Assembly: GCA_039798005.1 (NCBI GenBank)
Contig: JBDKGV010000203.1
Coordinates: forward strand, 1-6,400
DNA from: JBDKGV01 sp039798005
GTDB taxonomy: Bacteria; Fibrobacterota; Fibrobacteria; UBA5070
Direction: 5' to 3'
DNA length: 6,400 nucleotides
Positions within the stretch are counted from its first letter, which is position 1, and every line of letters starts with the position of its first letter. Both the position numbers and the translations under genes were made by a program. The notes under the pieces were generated by a model, which saw nothing but the letters and a program-made list of their open reading frames with translations, was not told where the DNA came from and searched no databases. Shown in pieces: positions 4,599-6,400 of the stretch.

Positions 4599-6400
4599 CT
4601 ATCTTGCCTGGTCCAGCAGGCTTCGCTTGAATCCCATCTTCACCAGGTGGTTCTCAAGCCTTCCGGCTGTCGTCACCTTGGGAGCCACCACCAAGCGCAT
4701 GAGGTACACCCCCGAGGCGGCCAGATCCCCGCGTTCACTGCGCCCGTTCCAGGCAAGCCACAGGAGCACGCTCTGACCCGGCCGGATCCCGGCGGATTCA
4801 AGCGCATCCTTGAATGACCCGATTTCCAGTCGAGCCACCCCGACCCCCATGTGATCGTAGACATAGGCCTCAAGACCCGCTTCCCACGCAGCGGTGTCGT
4901 GGGTCACGACGATCCTGGCACCCAGCATGCGGTCGGGATCGTTCACCGGCCGACGCGCCAGATCGATCCAGGTCTCCCGCCGTTCCTGCGGACCTTGGAC
5001 CAGCATGCGCAGCGGCGCTTCGGTCGGAATGCCCCACTCCGACCGGTGCTCCAGGAAGATCGCCTCGGTGCGGGTGATGAGGTTGCGCGAGACGCTCCCG
5101 AGCTTCACCCAGTCGGCCTTGGGCTGCGGCGACTTGCCCATCGAATCCAGCAACCCCGAATGCCGGCTTGCCAAGCGCAGCAGATCACCGCGCTTCAGCA
5201 ATGCGCTGTCCACGATGGCAAGCCAATGGACGCGGTCACCGGTCGCGAGCATCTCGAGCGGCACGAGCACCTCCTGCCCTGCCGTCCCCTGCAGGACCAG
5301 CCACTGCGTTCCCGTGTCGTTGCGGACCGCCGATCCTCCCAACTCCAGGAACACGGTGTCCTTGCCGGTGTTTTGCGTGTAGTGCAGTTGGGCCGCACGC
5401 AAGACCGGACCCACTGGCCGGATCAAAAGGTTCGACCCTTGGAAGGAAAGCGCGTAGTTGGGATGATGCAGGCTCCCTTGGGTGATCGGGTAGCTCCCGG
5501 CCGAATCTCCCTGTTCACGCACCAGTGCCCCCGCCAACGTATCGCCAGCCAGCAACCCTTCCGCAGTCCAAGTGAGGGCCGGTTCCGGGTCGGCATGGTC
5601 CATGGCCTTTGGGTCCGCCCGCACCAGCGCAGGCTTTGGAGAGATCACCAGACTTGCGCCGGTGAAGGTCAATTGGTAATTGGCTCCTGCCGTCAGCGTC
5701 CCCAGTTCGATCGGATAGGCTCCAACCGAGTCCCCGACACTGCGCGAAAGCGCGCCACCAAGCGTGTCGGAGCCCACCAAGCCACTGGCCACATGGGTCA
5801 GCTTCGGATCTGGACTCCCGTACACCTTCCCAAGCGCATCGGCCCGCACCGTCACCGGCTTGGGCGACACGGAAAGCACGCTGCCCACAAAATCCACCGT
5901 GTAGTTCGGACCCGAGAGCGTCCCCACACCAATCGGGTAAGTCCCCACCGAATCCCCCGCACTGCGCGCAAGCGCTCCGCCAAGCGTGTCGGAACCCACC
6001 AAGCCACTGGCCACATAGGGCAGCTTCGGATCCGGGCTGCCGTACCTCTTCCCGACGGAGTCCGCCCGCACTGACACCGGCCTCGGGGTGATCGAAAGGG
6101 AACCGGCCCCAAGGGTCAAGGTGTAGTTCGGATGAGCAAGCGACCCCGGACCAATCGCATACGTCCCGACCGATTCCCCGGCGGCGCGCACGGGCGTACC
6201 CGCAAGCGCATCGGTTCCCACCAAGCCCTCTGCCGAGAAGGTCAAGGCCGGATCGAGATCCCCGTACACCTTCGAGGCGGAATGCACCGTCACCGTCACC
6301 GGCCTTGGAGTGATCGAAAGGGTGCCGGGCGCAATGGTCAAGGCGTAGTTCGGATGAGCAAGCGACCCCGGACCGATCGCATAGGTCCCGACCGATTCCC
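4599..6400 (-). CDS. MBG-repeat, probably secreted or surface protein, C-terminal part
   Basis: The gene enters the window from the right edge and is open to it, so start and signal peptide are not visible; 599 residues precede the TAG stop. Residues 1-330 (visible numbering) are tandem repeats of about 74 residues of the MBG YGX type, with the pattern K-x-Y-G-x-x-D-P-x-L, then G-L-V-G-x-D-x-L-x-G, then G-x-S-V-G-x-Y-x-I, then N-Y-x-L and a final I-T/S-P-R/K-P. Such repeats occur in long extracellular or adhesin-like proteins. Residues 331-599 are not repetitive. An early segment (A-A-Q-L-H-Y-T-Q-N-T-G-K-D-T-V-F-L-E-L) looks like a further beta domain. The end (about 495-570) resembles a FlgD-like beta domain: Y-V-Y-D-H-M-G-V-G-V-A, W-N-G-R, A-S-G-V-Y-L-M-R-L. 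After it comes K-M-G-F-K-R and a short tail. Secretion and any adhesion role are inferred from the repeat type only. No enzymatic domain is visible. Confidence 0.8.
   Translation of the reverse strand, partial: ESVGTYAIGPGSLAHPNYALTIAPGTLSITPRPVTVTVHSASKVYGDLDPALTFSAEGLVGTDALAGTPVRAAGESVGTYAIGPGSLAHPNYTLTLGAGSLSITPRPVSVRADSVGKRYGSPDPKLPYVASGLVGSDTLGGALARSAGDSVGTYPIGVGTLSGPNYTVDFVGSVLSVSPKPVTVRADALGKVYGSPDPKLTHVASGLVGSDTLGGALSRSVGDSVGAYPIELGTLTAGANYQLTFTGASLVISPKPALVRADPKAMDHADPEPALTWTAEGLLAGDTLAGALVREQGDSAGSYPITQGSLHHPNYALSFQGSNLLIRPVGPVLRAAQLHYTQNTGKDTVFLELGGSAVRNDTGTQWLVLQGTAGQEVLVPLEMLATGDRVHWLAIVDSALLKRGDLLRLASRHSGLLDSMGKSPQPKADWVKLGSVSRNLITRTEAIFLEHRSEWGIPTEAPLRMLVQGPQERRETWIDLARRPVNDPDRMLGARIVVTHDTAAWEAGLEAYVYDHMGVGVARLEIGSFKDALESAGIRPGQSVLLWLAWNGRSERGDLAASGVYLMRLVVAPKVTTAGRLENHLVKMGFKRSLLDQAR
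5409..6400 (-). repeat. Tandem MBG-type repeat array, four full units and one partial
   Basis: Units read on the minus strand at 6300-6400 (partial, cut by the window edge), 6078-6299 (74 codons), 5856-6077 (74), 5631-5855 (75, one extra residue before the NY motif) and 5409-5630 (74). The basic period is 222 nt. The first two units share nearly identical DNA: 6345-6374 equals 6123-6152 base for base, and 6345-6400 differs from 6123-6178 at only two positions. Units 5856-6077 and 5631-5855 also share long near-identical DNA over the G-L-V-G-S-D-T-L-G-G-A-L segment and its flanks. The last unit (5409-5630) is the most diverged and has lost the Y-G of the first motif. The array probably continues beyond the window. 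Confidence 0.9.

Noticed and set aside
4851..6074. 407-codon plus-strand frame opposite the MBG-repeat gene
   Set aside because: Its repetitiveness mirrors the MBG repeats on the other strand; the minus-strand frame has the recognisable motifs.
1..6400. CRISPR array, tRNA or rRNA gene, insertion sequence, phage or defence genes
   Set aside because: No short spaced repeats, structured RNA genes, transposase motifs or terminal inverted repeats were seen; the only repeats are in-frame protein repeats of 222 nt.

Overview
This is GC-rich bacterial DNA (roughly two thirds G+C by eye) with almost no intergenic space. It holds three blocks: a plus-strand cobalamin (vitamin B12) corrin-ring operon (1-4042), a small minus-strand dihydrofolate-reductase-like gene (4027-4563), and the 3' part of a minus-strand gene for a large repetitive, probably secreted or surface protein with MBG-type repeats (4599-6400, open at the window edge). 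The organism cannot be fixed from this window. The MBG (YGX-type) repeats, followed by a tail resembling the FlgD-like end domains of extracellular proteins (D-x-x-G ... W-N-G-R ... G-V-Y-L-x-R-L), would fit a high-GC member of the Fibrobacterota or a neighbouring phylum. That is an inference with low to moderate confidence.

The cobalamin block reads, in order: the C-terminus of a CbiE-like methyltransferase, then cbiL (C20 methylation), cbiF (C11 methylation), cbiG (lactone opening and loss of the C20 fragment), cbiH (C17 methylation and ring contraction) and cbiJ (precorrin-6A reduction). The presence of CbiG, with no CobG-type monooxygenase in the window, points to the anaerobic, cobalt-early route. 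Together these enzymes carry cobalt-factor II / cobalt-precorrin-2 to cobalt-precorrin-6B and on towards C5 methylation. CbiT, CbiC, CbiD and CbiA would have to lie elsewhere, presumably upstream. Every junction overlaps: ATGA (cbiE/cbiL), ATGA (cbiL/cbiF), TGATG (cbiF/cbiG), a long 142-nt overlap (cbiG/cbiH) and CTGA (cbiH/cbiJ). This argues for one mRNA with translational coupling. No promoter or cobalamin riboswitch is visible; these would be upstream of the window.

The cobalamin operon and the reductase gene converge and share 16 nt at their 3' ends. A 28-nt stem-loop follows the cbiJ stop, inside the reductase gene. The reductase gene starts 35 nt after the stop of the MBG-repeat gene on the same strand and may be read from the same transcript.

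I see no undescribed system here. The points worth a second look are the missing canonical start codon of cbiJ, the long cbiG/cbiH overlap with apparent loss of the ancestral cbiG stop, the short CbiG lacking its middle domain, and the recently homogenised repeats of the MBG protein. No gene-free stretch longer than 35 nt exists in the window.
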